Positions 27,802 through 35,852 of a stretch of 35,852 nt of DNA are shown in pieces. Each line of letters opens with the position of its first letter. Position 1 is the stretch's first letter. Source of the stretch: Pseudomonadota bacterium (GTDB lineage Bacteria > Pseudomonadota > Alphaproteobacteria > Acetobacterales > Acetobacteraceae); assembly GCA_019351895.1 (NCBI GenBank), contig JABBOH010000018.1, positions 46,648 through 82,499 of the forward strand, in the 5' to 3' direction. A program made the position numbers and the translations under genes. The notes below the pieces were generated by a model that had not been told where the DNA came from, ran no database searches, and saw only the letters and a program-made list of their open reading frames with translations.

Positions 27802-28749
27802 ATGGAACTGAGACAGCTTGGACAATCCGATATCGTCATTCCGCCGCTGGTCTTCGGCGGCAATGTCTTCGGCTGGTCGGCCGACGAGGCGACCTCGTTC
27901 AAGCTGCTGGACGCGCTGGCGGATGCGGGTCTGACGGCGATCGACACGGCGGACATGTATTCCGTCTGGGCCCCCGGCCATAAGGGTGGCGAGAGCGAAG
28001 TCATCATCGGCAAGTGGCTGGCGGCGCGCGGCGGCCGCGAGAAGCGCGTGATCATGACCAAGGTCGGCATGGAGATGCCGGATGGCAAAGGCCTATCGAA
28101 AGCCTGGATCAACACGTCGGTCGACCGCTCGCTGAAGCGGCTGCAGACCGATGTGATCGACCTCTATCAGGCCCACAAGGACGACGAGGAGACGCCGCTC
28201 GAGGAGACGCTCGCGGCTTTCGCCGACCTCATCAAGGCCGGCAAGGTGCGCGCGATCGGTGCCTCGAACTACGAGGCGCCGCGTCTCGCCGAGGCGCTGA
28301 AGGTGAGCGACGCGCACGGCCTGCCGCGCTACGTCTCGCTCCAGCCGCATTACAATCTGGTGGAGCGCCCGCTGTTCGAGGACGCGCTGGAGGCGCTGTG
28401 TGTGAAGGAGAAACTCGGCGTCATTCCGTATTTCTCGCTCGCCGCCGGGTTCCTCACGGGCAAATACCGCTCGGAGGCCGATCTGGGTAAAAGTGCTGCC
28501 CGCGGGCAGGGTGTGGCGAAATATCTGAGCGGCCGTGGCCCCAAGGTGCTCGACACGCTCGATGCGGTCGCGCAGGACAAAGGCGCGACCCCCGGTCAGG
28601 TGGCTCTTGCCTGGATGATCGCGCGGCCCTCCATCACCGCGCCGATCGCGAGCGCCTCGCGGCCCGAGCAGCTGGGCGACCTGGTGAAGGCTTGCTCGCT
28701 GAGCCTGTCCAAGGCGCAGATCGAAAGCCTCGACGCCGCGAGTGCCTGA
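27802..28749 (+). CDS. Aldo/keto reductase
   Basis: A 315-residue NADPH-dependent TIM-barrel oxidoreductase. The catalytic tetrad is Asp48 (AIDTAD), Tyr53 (DMYS), Lys87 (IMTKVG) and His125 (YQAHKDD). The cofactor-binding end carries [22 protein letters not shown]. It resembles the AKR11/YajO-like general reductases; the substrate is unknown. ATG 27802 follows GAAAGG; the frame is open back to 27688 but those codons do not resemble the family. It is divergent from the aminopeptidase across a 213-base gap in which I could not find a convincing promoter. Confidence 0.94.
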   Translation: MELRQLGQSDIVIPPLVFGGNVFGWSADEATSFKLLDALADAGLTAIDTADMYSVWAPGHKGGESEVIIGKWLAARGGREKRVIMTKVGMEMPDGKGLSKAWINTSVDRSLKRLQTDVIDLYQAHKDDEETPLEETLAAFADLIKAGKVRAIGASNYEAPRLAEALKVSDAHGLPRYVSLQPHYNLVERPLFEDALEALCVKEKLGVIPYFSLAAGFLTGKYRSEADLGKSAARGQGVAKYLSGRGPKVLDTLDAVAQDKGATPGQVALAWMIARPSITAPIASASRPEQLGDLVKACSLSLSKAQIESLDAASA

Positions 28750-28768
28750 GGCCGTCAGCGGCCTCAGG
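28745..28768 (+). terminator. Perfect hairpin spanning the aldo/keto reductase stop codon
   Basis: CCTGAGGCC (28745-28753) and GGCCTCAGG (28760-28768) form a perfect 9-bp stem with a 6-base loop. The TGA stop (28747-28749) is inside the left arm. No T-run follows. Confidence 0.5.
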
Positions 28769-28804
28769 ACGGCCCTGCGCGGAGGGGATCCGCGCGCGAG
28801 GAAC

Positions 28805-28833
28805 TTGACTCCGGACCCCGCGCGGCGCAGAAG
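28805..28833 (+). promoter_or_regulatory. Candidate promoter for ffh
   Basis: TTGACT at 28805-28810 (5 of 6 to the -35 consensus), a 17-base spacer and CAGAAG at 28828-28833 (weak -10) lie about 65-95 bases before the ffh ATG, beyond the hairpin that closes the reductase gene. Confidence 0.3.
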
Positions 28834-28899
28834 CCGCCGCCACTAATCCGTCGCTCCGCGAGTGTTCGCGCAGCGGCGCGATCCGTTTTGGAAGCCAGG

Positions 28900-30306
28900 A
28901 TGTTCGAAAGCCTCTCCAACCGCCTTGCCACGACCTTCGATCGCCTGCGCGGCCGTGGCGCGCTGAGCGAGACGGAGGTGCTCGAAGCCATGCGCGAGGT
29001 CCGCCTCGCGCTGCTCGAGGCCGACGTGGCGCTCCCGGTCGTGAAGGAATTCGTCACCAAGGTCCGCGACCGCGCGGTCGGCGCGGAAGTCCTGCGCTCC
29101 GTCACGCCGGGGCAGCAGGTCGTCAAGATCGTCAACGACGTGCTGATCGAGAGCCTCGGCGGCGAGGGTGCCGTCCCGCTCAACCTCAGCGCCGCGGCGC
29201 CCGTGCCCATCCTCATGGTCGGCCTGCAGGGCTCCGGCAAGACCACGACGGCTGGCAAGATCGGCCTCATGCTCCGGCTGCGCGAGCGGCGCCGTATCCT
29301 GCTCGCCAGCCTCGATACCCAGCGCCCGGCCGCGCAGCTGCAGCTCGCGCAGCTCGCCGAGCGCGCGGGCGTCAACAGCCTGCCTATCGTCGCCGGCCAG
29401 ACGCCCGTTCAGATCGCGCATCGCGCGATGGAGACCGGACGGCGCGAAGGCTTCGACATCGTCATTCTCGACACCGCCGGCCGGCTCTCGATCGACGAGG
29501 TGCTGATGGACGAGGTGCGCGCGATCCGCGATGCAACCCATCCGGCAGAGACGCTGCTCGTGGTCGATGCCATGACCGGCCAGGATGCGGTCAACACCGC
29601 GCGCGCCTTCAACGATGCAGTCGGCGTCACCGGCATCGTCATGACCCGGATGGATGGCGATGCCCGCGGTGGCGCGGCGCTTTCGATGCGGTCGATCACC
29701 GGCGCGCCGATCAAACTCACCGGCTCGGGCGAGAAGCTCGACGCGCTCGAGCCCTTCCATCCGGAGCGGGTGGCGAGCCGCATCCTCGGCATGGGCGACA
29801 TCGTCGGCCTCGTCGAGCGCGCCTCCGAGACCATCGACCGCGAGGATGCCGAGAAGCTCGCCGCCCGCATGGCGAAGGGCAAGTTCGATCTCGAGGACTA
29901 TGCCTCCCAGCTCCGCCAGATCACCAAGATGGGCTCGCTCTCCGGCATCATGGGCATGCTGCCCGGCATGGGGAAGATCAAGGAGCAGCTGGCGGGGGCC
30001 AACCTCGACAACACCATCCTCAAACGTCAGGCGGCGATCATCGGCTCGATGACCGTCAAGGAGCGGCGCGACCCCGACATCATCAAGGCGAGCCGCAAGA
30101 AGCGCATCGCGTCCGGATCGGGCGTGACGGTTCAGGAAGTGAACCAGCTGCTGAAGCAGTTCGACCAGATGACGACCGTGATGAAGCGCATGAACAAGAT
30201 GGGCCAGAAAGGCATGATGCGTGGCGGCCTCGCCTCGCTGATGGGCCAGATGGGCGGCCCGGGCGGTCCCGGCGGCGGCCGGCCCGGCGGGCGCCGACCC
30301 TTCTAG
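28900..30306 (+). CDS. ffh: Signal recognition particle protein
   Basis: A 468-residue SRP54 GTPase that binds 4.5S RNA and signal sequences and docks with FtsY. The N domain (1-88) is followed by the G domain with P-loop [13 protein letters not shown] (108-120), [16 protein letters not shown] and [13 protein letters not shown]. The M domain has [16 protein letters not shown] for RNA binding and a methionine-rich tail ([19 protein letters not shown]) ending in a Gly/Pro-rich stretch. ATG 28900 is preferred over an in-frame TTG at 28888 because MFESLSNRL is the family start. It heads the conserved run with rpsP, rimM, trmD and rplS. Confidence 0.98.
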   Translation: MFESLSNRLATTFDRLRGRGALSETEVLEAMREVRLALLEADVALPVVKEFVTKVRDRAVGAEVLRSVTPGQQVVKIVNDVLIESLGGEGAVPLNLSAAAPVPILMVGLQGSGKTTTAGKIGLMLRLRERRRILLASLDTQRPAAQLQLAQLAERAGVNSLPIVAGQTPVQIAHRAMETGRREGFDIVILDTAGRLSIDEVLMDEVRAIRDATHPAETLLVVDAMTGQDAVNTARAFNDAVGVTGIVMTRMDGDARGGAALSMRSITGAPIKLTGSGEKLDALEPFHPERVASRILGMGDIVGLVERASETIDREDAEKLAARMAKGKFDLEDYASQLRQITKMGSLSGIMGMLPGMGKIKEQLAGANLDNTILKRQAAIIGSMTVKERRDPDIIKASRKKRIASGSGVTVQEVNQLLKQFDQMTTVMKRMNKMGQKGMMRGGLASLMGQMGGPGGPGGGRPGGRRPF

Positions 30307-30388
30307 ACCGTTTCCCCTCAACCCTTCGTCCGGGTGCCCAGCGCGGGCGCATCGGCACACCCCAACCACTCATGGAGACCGACACCAC

Positions 30389-30724
30389 ATGTCCTTGAAG
30401 ATCAGGCTGGCCCGCGCGGGCGCACACAAGCGCCCCTTCTATCACATCGTGATCGCGGACAGCCGCAGCCCCCGCGACGGCCGCTTCATCGAGAAAGTCG
30501 GCAGCTACAATCCCATGCTGCCCGCCGAGCACGCCGACCGTATCCGCCTGCAGAACGAGCGCATCACGCATTGGCTGAACCATGGCGCGATCGCGACCGA
30601 TCGCGTCGCCCGCTTCATCGGCAATGCCGGTCTCGCTCCGATGCCCGCCTATCGCGAGCAGCCGGTGCAGTCCGCGCCCAAGAAGAAGGCGCAGGAGCGC
30701 GCCAAGGCCGCCGCGGGCGCCTGA
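30389..30724 (+). CDS. rpsP: 30S ribosomal protein S16
   Basis: A 111-residue small-subunit protein. The family core is complete: [41 protein letters not shown], and the [12 protein letters not shown] segment, followed by a basic lysine/alanine-rich C-terminal extension (about 30 residues) common in alphaproteobacteria. GGAG lies about 12 bases before the ATG. It sits 82 bases after ffh and 29 before rimM in the usual order. Confidence 0.98.
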   Translation: MSLKIRLARAGAHKRPFYHIVIADSRSPRDGRFIEKVGSYNPMLPAEHADRIRLQNERITHWLNHGAIATDRVARFIGNAGLAPMPAYREQPVQSAPKKKAQERAKAAAGA

Positions 30725-30753
30725 GCAACTCTGGTCCGCGAGGCTCATGACCC

Positions 30754-31299
30754 TTGCCTGACGAGCGCATCCTGATGGGCGTGATCGGCCGGCCGCACGG
30801 CGTGCGGGGGCTTCTGCACGTGCAGAGCTATACGGCCGATCCAGCGGCGCTCGCCGGTTACGGCGTGCTGGAGGATGAGCGCGGCCGACGCTTCACCCTC
30901 GCTTGGCAGGGCGACGGCATCGCGCGCATCGTGGAACGCCGCGCGGACGGCGACGTGGCTGTGGCCGACCGCGAGGCCGCGGCGGCGCTCACGAACACGC
31001 GGCTATATGTGCCGCGGGCCGCGCTGCCGGCAGCCGACGAGGACGAATACTACCTCGCCGATCTCATCGGCCTGCGCGCCGAGGCGGCCGACGGCACGGT
31101 TGTCGGCAGGGTCGCGATCGTCCACGACTATGGCGCCGGCACCAGCCTCGAAATCGTCGCCGAGGGCGGCGGGCCACCGCTGATCCTGCCCTTCACCGCG
31201 CGCGCGGTGCCTGTGGTGGATATCGCCGGAGGCCGGATCGTGATCGACCCGCCCGCCACGACGGCCGCCGAGCCCGAAAGCGAGGGGGCGCAGGCATGA
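30754..31299 (+). CDS. rimM: Ribosome maturation factor RimM
   Basis: A 181-residue 30S assembly factor that binds S19. The N-terminal domain opens with [21 protein letters not shown], and the C-terminal PRC-barrel has [22 protein letters not shown] and [12 protein letters not shown]. The start is taken as TTG 30754 with GCGAGG upstream, giving a PDERIL leader before the family core; ATG 30775 would begin right at MGVIGRP and is possible. A four-codon ATG-to-TGA frame at 30747 overlaps this start. The stop overlaps trmD as ATGA. Confidence 0.95.
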   Translation: MPDERILMGVIGRPHGVRGLLHVQSYTADPAALAGYGVLEDERGRRFTLAWQGDGIARIVERRADGDVAVADREAAAALTNTRLYVPRAALPAADEDEYYLADLIGLRAEAADGTVVGRVAIVHDYGAGTSLEIVAEGGGPPLILPFTARAVPVVDIAGGRIVIDPPATTAAEPESEGAQA

Positions 31300-32057
31300 G
31301 CTGGCACGCGACGATCCTCACGCTGTTCCCCGCCATGTTTCCCGGCCCGCTCGGCGCGTCGCTCGCGGGGCGCGCGCTGGAAGACGGTCTTTGGCGGCTC
31401 GATACGCATGACCTGCGGGCGCACGGCCTCGGGCGGCACCGCACCGTCGACGACACGCCCTTCGGCGGCGGCGCCGGCATGGTGATGCGCCCGGATGTGG
31501 TGGCGGGCGCCCTCGCCGCCGTCCGCGCGCCGGATGACGCACGGCCGCTCATCTACCTGACGCCGCGCGGAAAACTGTTGACCCAGGCGGATGCCGCGCG
31601 CTGGTCCGTGGGGCCGGGCCTCGTTCTGCTCTGCGGCCGATACGAAGGTCTCGACCAGCGCGTGATCGAGGCGAGCGGGGCCGAGGAGATCAGCGTCGGC
31701 GACTATGTGCTGTCGGGCGGCGAGCCGGCGGCGCTGGTGCTGCTCGATGCCTGCCTTCGGCTGCTGCCCGGCGTTATGGGCGGAGCCGAGAGCGCCACCG
31801 AGGAAAGCTTTGCCGACGGGCTTCTGGAATACCCGCATTATACCCGGCCCGCGGAGTGGCAGGGGCGCGCCGTGCCGCCGGTGCTGCTCTCGGGCGACCA
31901 TGCCGCCATCCGCGCCTGGCGCCGAGCCGAGGCCGAGGATGCGACCCGCCAACGCCGCCCGGACCTCTGGGCCGCCCATCTCGCCGCACGCATGGCTGGG
32001 CGCCGCCCGCCCGTCGATAGTGCGGCATCAGTTGCAACGGCTTCGGCCGGACCCTAA
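31296..32057 (+). CDS. trmD: tRNA (guanine-N1)-methyltransferase
   Basis: A 253-residue SPOUT-class enzyme that methylates G37 of tRNAs with S-adenosylmethionine, preventing frameshifting. Visible are [18 protein letters not shown], the [16 protein letters not shown] loop, and the trefoil-knot cofactor site [14 protein letters not shown] with [17 protein letters not shown], then [10 protein letters not shown] and the [12 protein letters not shown] lid. ATG 31296 overlaps the rimM stop (ATGA) and follows GAGGGGG; the open frame continuing back to 30903 is a shadow of rimM. Confidence 0.97.
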   Translation: MSWHATILTLFPAMFPGPLGASLAGRALEDGLWRLDTHDLRAHGLGRHRTVDDTPFGGGAGMVMRPDVVAGALAAVRAPDDARPLIYLTPRGKLLTQADAARWSVGPGLVLLCGRYEGLDQRVIEASGAEEISVGDYVLSGGEPAALVLLDACLRLLPGVMGGAESATEESFADGLLEYPHYTRPAEWQGRAVPPVLLSGDHAAIRAWRRAEAEDATRQRRPDLWAAHLAARMAGRRPPVDSAASVATASAGP

Positions 32058-32083
32058 AAGCCGCTTCACGAGAGGATTTTCCC

Positions 32084-32518
32084 ATGAACCTGATCCAGAC
32101 CATTGAGGCCGAGCAGGTCGCTCGCCTCGTCGCCAACCGCGCCGTTCCTGAATTCGAGGCCGGTGACACTTTGCGCGTGTCCGTCCGCGTGGTGGAGGGT
32201 GAGCGCACCCGCACCCAGGCTTTCGAGGGCGTCTGCATCGCGCGCTCGAACAAGGGCCTGAACAGCAACTTCACGGTCCGCAAGATCAGCTACGGCGAAG
32301 GCGTCGAGCGCGTGTTCCCGCTCTACGCGCCGAGCATCGCCGAGATCCTCGTCGTCCGCCGCGGCAAGGTTCGCCGCGCGAAGCTCTATTACCTGCGTGA
32401 CCGCAGCGGCAAGTCGGCGCGCATCGCTGAGCGTCCGCGCGACCTGCCGGCGGCCGACAGCAAGGGCGCCGCTCCGGCTGCCGCCGCCTCGGATGACGCC
32501 AGCACCGACGCAAGCTGA
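32084..32518 (+). CDS. rplS: 50S ribosomal protein L19
   Basis: A 144-residue large-subunit protein at the 30S-50S interface. The family core is [27 protein letters not shown], then [23 protein letters not shown] and [18 protein letters not shown]-terminal extension of about 30 residues rich in Ala, Asp and Ser goes beyond the usual 115 or so residues. AGAGGA lies about 6 bases before the ATG. It ends the ribosome-maturation run and is followed by a hairpin. Confidence 0.98.
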   Translation: MNLIQTIEAEQVARLVANRAVPEFEAGDTLRVSVRVVEGERTRTQAFEGVCIARSNKGLNSNFTVRKISYGEGVERVFPLYAPSIAEILVVRRGKVRRAKLYYLRDRSGKSARIAERPRDLPAADSKGAAPAAAASDDASTDAS

Positions 32519-32526
32519 AACCACGG

Positions 32527-32551
32527 CCGGCCTGCCGTTTCGGTAGGCCGG
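32527..32551 (+). terminator. Hairpin after rplS
   Basis: CCGGCCTGCCG (32527-32537) pairs with CGGTAGGCCGG (32541-32551) over 11 pairs including one G-U, with a TTT loop, 9 bases after the rplS stop. The following sequence (GTCTGCCTT) is only weakly T-rich. It is the best terminator candidate between rplS and leuC. Confidence 0.55.
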
Positions 32552-32597
32552 GTCTGCCTTCAAGGTCCTGGCGGATAGGGGCGCCCTCACCCATCTT

Positions 32598-32642
32598 GTC
32601 CCGGCTGTGCCGCTTTGCACCGCCGGTTCCTCAAGCCGGGAC
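32598..32642 (+). promoter_or_regulatory. Structured leader immediately upstream of leuC
   Basis: GTCCCGGCT (32598-32606) and AGCCGGGAC (32634-32642) are a perfect 9-bp inverted repeat, enclosing a smaller GTGC...GCAC pair (32607-32610 with 32617-32620). The outer stem ends 7 bases before the GGGAGAG ribosome-binding site of leuC. I see no leucine-codon run that would indicate a classical leader peptide. Confidence 0.45.
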
Positions 32643-32662
32643 CGATCAACGGGAGAGCCACG

Positions 32663-34075
<1,413 letters not shown>

Positions 34076-34076
34076 G

Positions 34077-34697
34077 ATGCAGCCTTTCACCGAACTCACC
34101 GCCGTCGCAGCCCCCCTGCCGCTTGCCAATGTCGACACCGACAAGATCATCCCGGCGCGATTTCTCAAGACGATCAAGCGCAGCGGCCTCGGCAAGTCGC
34201 TGTTCGCCGGGCTGCGCTACGACGATCAGGGAGGTGAGCGGCCGGAATTCGTGCTCAACCAGGAGCCGTTCCGAGGCGCGGAGATCCTCATCGCGCACGA
34301 GAATTTCGGCTGCGGATCATCCCGCGAGCACGCGCCCTGGGCGCTTCTCGACTTCGGCATCCGCTGCGTCATCGCGCCCTCCTTCGCCGACATCTTCCAC
34401 GGCAACTGCTTCAAGAACGGCATCCTGCCCGTCGTGCAGCCGCGCTCGGTCTGCGATCAGCTGATGGAGGATGCCCGCCTCGGCGCCAATGCCCGCATCA
34501 CCGTCGATCTCGGCCGGCAGGTGATCGTGCGTCCGAGCGGCGAGGAAATCCCTTTCTCGATCGATCCTTTCCGGCGCCACATGCTTTTGCACGGCCTCGA
34601 CGAGATCGGCCAGACCATGCAGCGCACAGCCGCGATCGACACCTACGAGGCGGCGCGGATGAGCGCCAAGCCCTGGATGCCGACCATCTCCGCCTGA
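34077..34697 (+). CDS. leuD: 3-isopropylmalate dehydratase, small subunit
   Basis: A 206-residue swivel-domain partner of LeuC. Family motifs are [16 protein letters not shown] near residue 20, the [15 protein letters not shown] segment with substrate-contacting Ser and Arg, and [14 protein letters not shown] 34077 is one base past the leuC stop and follows GGGAG; an in-frame TTG at 34068 inside leuC is less likely. Length is typical (about 200). leuB begins 17 bases after the stop. Confidence 0.97.
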   Translation: MQPFTELTAVAAPLPLANVDTDKIIPARFLKTIKRSGLGKSLFAGLRYDDQGGERPEFVLNQEPFRGAEILIAHENFGCGSSREHAPWALLDFGIRCVIAPSFADIFHGNCFKNGILPVVQPRSVCDQLMEDARLGANARITVDLGRQVIVRPSGEEIPFSIDPFRRHMLLHGLDEIGQTMQRTAAIDTYEAARMSAKPWMPTISA

Positions 34698-34714
34698 ACG
34701 ACAAGAGGCCGCTC

Positions 34715-35827
34715 ATGCCCGCGAACAAGAAGCTGCTCATGCTGCCCGGTGACGGGATCGGCCCCGAGGTGATGGGCGAGGTCGCTGGCGTCCTCGAATG
34801 GCTCGACCGCAAGAACATCGCGAGCTTCGACATCAGCGAGGCGCTCGTCGGCGGTGCTGCCATCGACGCCGAAGGCACGCCCATCACGCCCGATACCGTC
34901 GCGCGAGCCAGGGGCAGCGATGCCGTGCTGTTCGGCGCCGTGGGCGGCCCGAAATGGGACAAGCTCGGCTTCGATATGCGGCCGGAGATCGCGATCCTCA
35001 CGCTCCGCCGCGAACTCGGGCTGTTTGCCAATCTCCGGCCGGCGACCGTGCTCGACCCGCTGATCGACGCCAGCACGCTGAAGCCCGAGGTCGTGCGCGG
35101 CCTCGACATCATGATCGTGCGCGAGAGCACCGGCGGCATCTATTTCGGGGAGCCACGCGGTGTCGAGACGCTACCCGACGGGCAGAAGCGCGGCATCAAC
35201 ACCGAAGTCTATACGACGAGCGAGATCGAGCGCGTGGCGCGCGTCGCCTTCGACCTCGCACGCCAGCGGCAGGGCCGCGTCTGCTCGGTCGAGAAGGCGA
35301 ATGTGATGGAAAGCGGGCTGCTCTGGCGGCAGACCGTCACGGCGCTGGGCGCGGCCGAGTACCCGGACGTGGCGCTCGCGCACATGTATGCCGACAACTG
35401 CGCGATGCAGCTGGTGCGCAATCCCCGCCAGTTCGACGTGATCGTCACCGGCAACCTGTTCGGCGATATCCTCTCCGACCTCGCCTCGATGCTGACCGGC
35501 AGCCTCGGCATGCTGCCCTCCGCGACGCTCGGCGCGCCGGACGCCTCCGGGCGGCGGCTGGCACTCTATGAGCCGATCCACGGCTCCGCCCCGGATATCA
35601 CCGGCCAGGGAATCGCCAATCCGCTGGCACAGACGCTGAGCCTCGCCATGCTGCTGCGCTATTCCTTCGGCATGAAGGACGAGGCGGCGATGATCGAGCG
35701 CGCCTGCCTGGCCGCGCTGGAAAGCGGGATCAGGACGGCGGATATCATGCAGCCGGGGATGCGGCGGGTAACAACGCGGGAGATGGGCGCCGCCGTTATG
35801 CGTGAACTGGAGCGTCTGGCGGCCTGA
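34715..35827 (+). CDS. leuB: 3-isopropylmalate dehydrogenase
   Basis: A 370-residue NAD-dependent beta-decarboxylating dehydrogenase giving 2-oxoisocaproate precursor in leucine synthesis. Visible motifs are [33 protein letters not shown], the substrate-specificity strand [18 protein letters not shown] (Ser where Leu is usual in RELTGG), the metal-binding [14 protein letters not shown], and the NAD-binding [27 protein letters not shown] precedes the ATG. The gene is complete, with its TGA 25 bases before the window end. Confidence 0.97.
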   Translation: MPANKKLLMLPGDGIGPEVMGEVAGVLEWLDRKNIASFDISEALVGGAAIDAEGTPITPDTVARARGSDAVLFGAVGGPKWDKLGFDMRPEIAILTLRRELGLFANLRPATVLDPLIDASTLKPEVVRGLDIMIVRESTGGIYFGEPRGVETLPDGQKRGINTEVYTTSEIERVARVAFDLARQRQGRVCSVEKANVMESGLLWRQTVTALGAAEYPDVALAHMYADNCAMQLVRNPRQFDVIVTGNLFGDILSDLASMLTGSLGMLPSATLGAPDASGRRLALYEPIHGSAPDITGQGIANPLAQTLSLAMLLRYSFGMKDEAAMIERACLAALESGIRTADIMQPGMRRVTTREMGAAVMRELERLAA

Positions 35828-35852
35828 TCTGCGTGAACCGGGGGCCGAGGCG

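Overview
The window is chromosomal DNA from a high-GC alphaproteobacterium. The ffh-rpsP-rimM-trmD-rplS order, the style of the RimM and S16 proteins and the leuCDB genes placed directly after rplS suggest Rhodospirillales, most likely Acetobacteraceae. That placement is an inference from remembered protein resemblance, not a database search. Most of the window is conserved core metabolism. I saw no insertion sequence, prophage, CRISPR array, tRNA or rRNA, and no gene-free stretch above 300 bases.

Layout, left to right. (1) 1-1288 (+): the 3' end of a circularly permuted ATP-grasp gene, coupled to an alpha-E domain gene; together these are part of a poorly understood peptide-synthesis or peptide-modification system. 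(2) 1456-5624 (+): a sulfite-reduction operon with a stand-alone siroheme-synthase N-domain protein, cysJ and cysI, preceded by a perfect AT-rich palindrome. An ArsB-type permease follows at 5727-6965. (3) 6971-8734 (-): purU-folD, one-carbon folate metabolism. (4) 8853-12754 (-): a tightly packed dapA-smpB-PAP2-ribD-ribA run ending in a hairpin. (5) 13045-16028 (+), divergent from dapA: a soluble lytic transglycosylase whose start region is a decayed tandem repeat, then pgpA and a CinA C-terminal-type amidohydrolase. (6) 16041-16974 (-): cytochrome b561 and a small YgiN-like monooxygenase.

(7) 17081-27588 (-) is the least ordinary part. It is a ten-gene array: alpha/beta-hydrolase aminopeptidase, two paralogous solute-binding proteins, two permeases, two ATPases, a DUF3445 heme-dependent oxidative N-demethylase and an N-carbamoylputrescine amidase-type nitrilase. 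Between the two binding-protein genes lies a 108-bp decayed copy of the aminopeptidase 3' end, keeping its stop codon in register. This records how the second binding protein arose, by tandem duplication with a period of about 1.87 kb. The content suggests uptake and breakdown of peptide-like or N-methylated and carbamoylated amine compounds.

(8) 27802-28749 (+): an aldo/keto reductase, divergent from the array. (9) 28900-32518 (+): ffh, rpsP, rimM, trmD, rplS. (10) 32663-35827 (+): leuC, leuD, leuB, preceded by a terminator-like hairpin and a structured leader.

Coupling by 4-base stop/start overlaps is common (TTGA, GTGA or ATGA at 230, 2043, 10706, 11383, 19848 and 31296). All functional assignments come from reading the translations and motifs by eye. 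Promoters and terminators are pattern-based candidates only.
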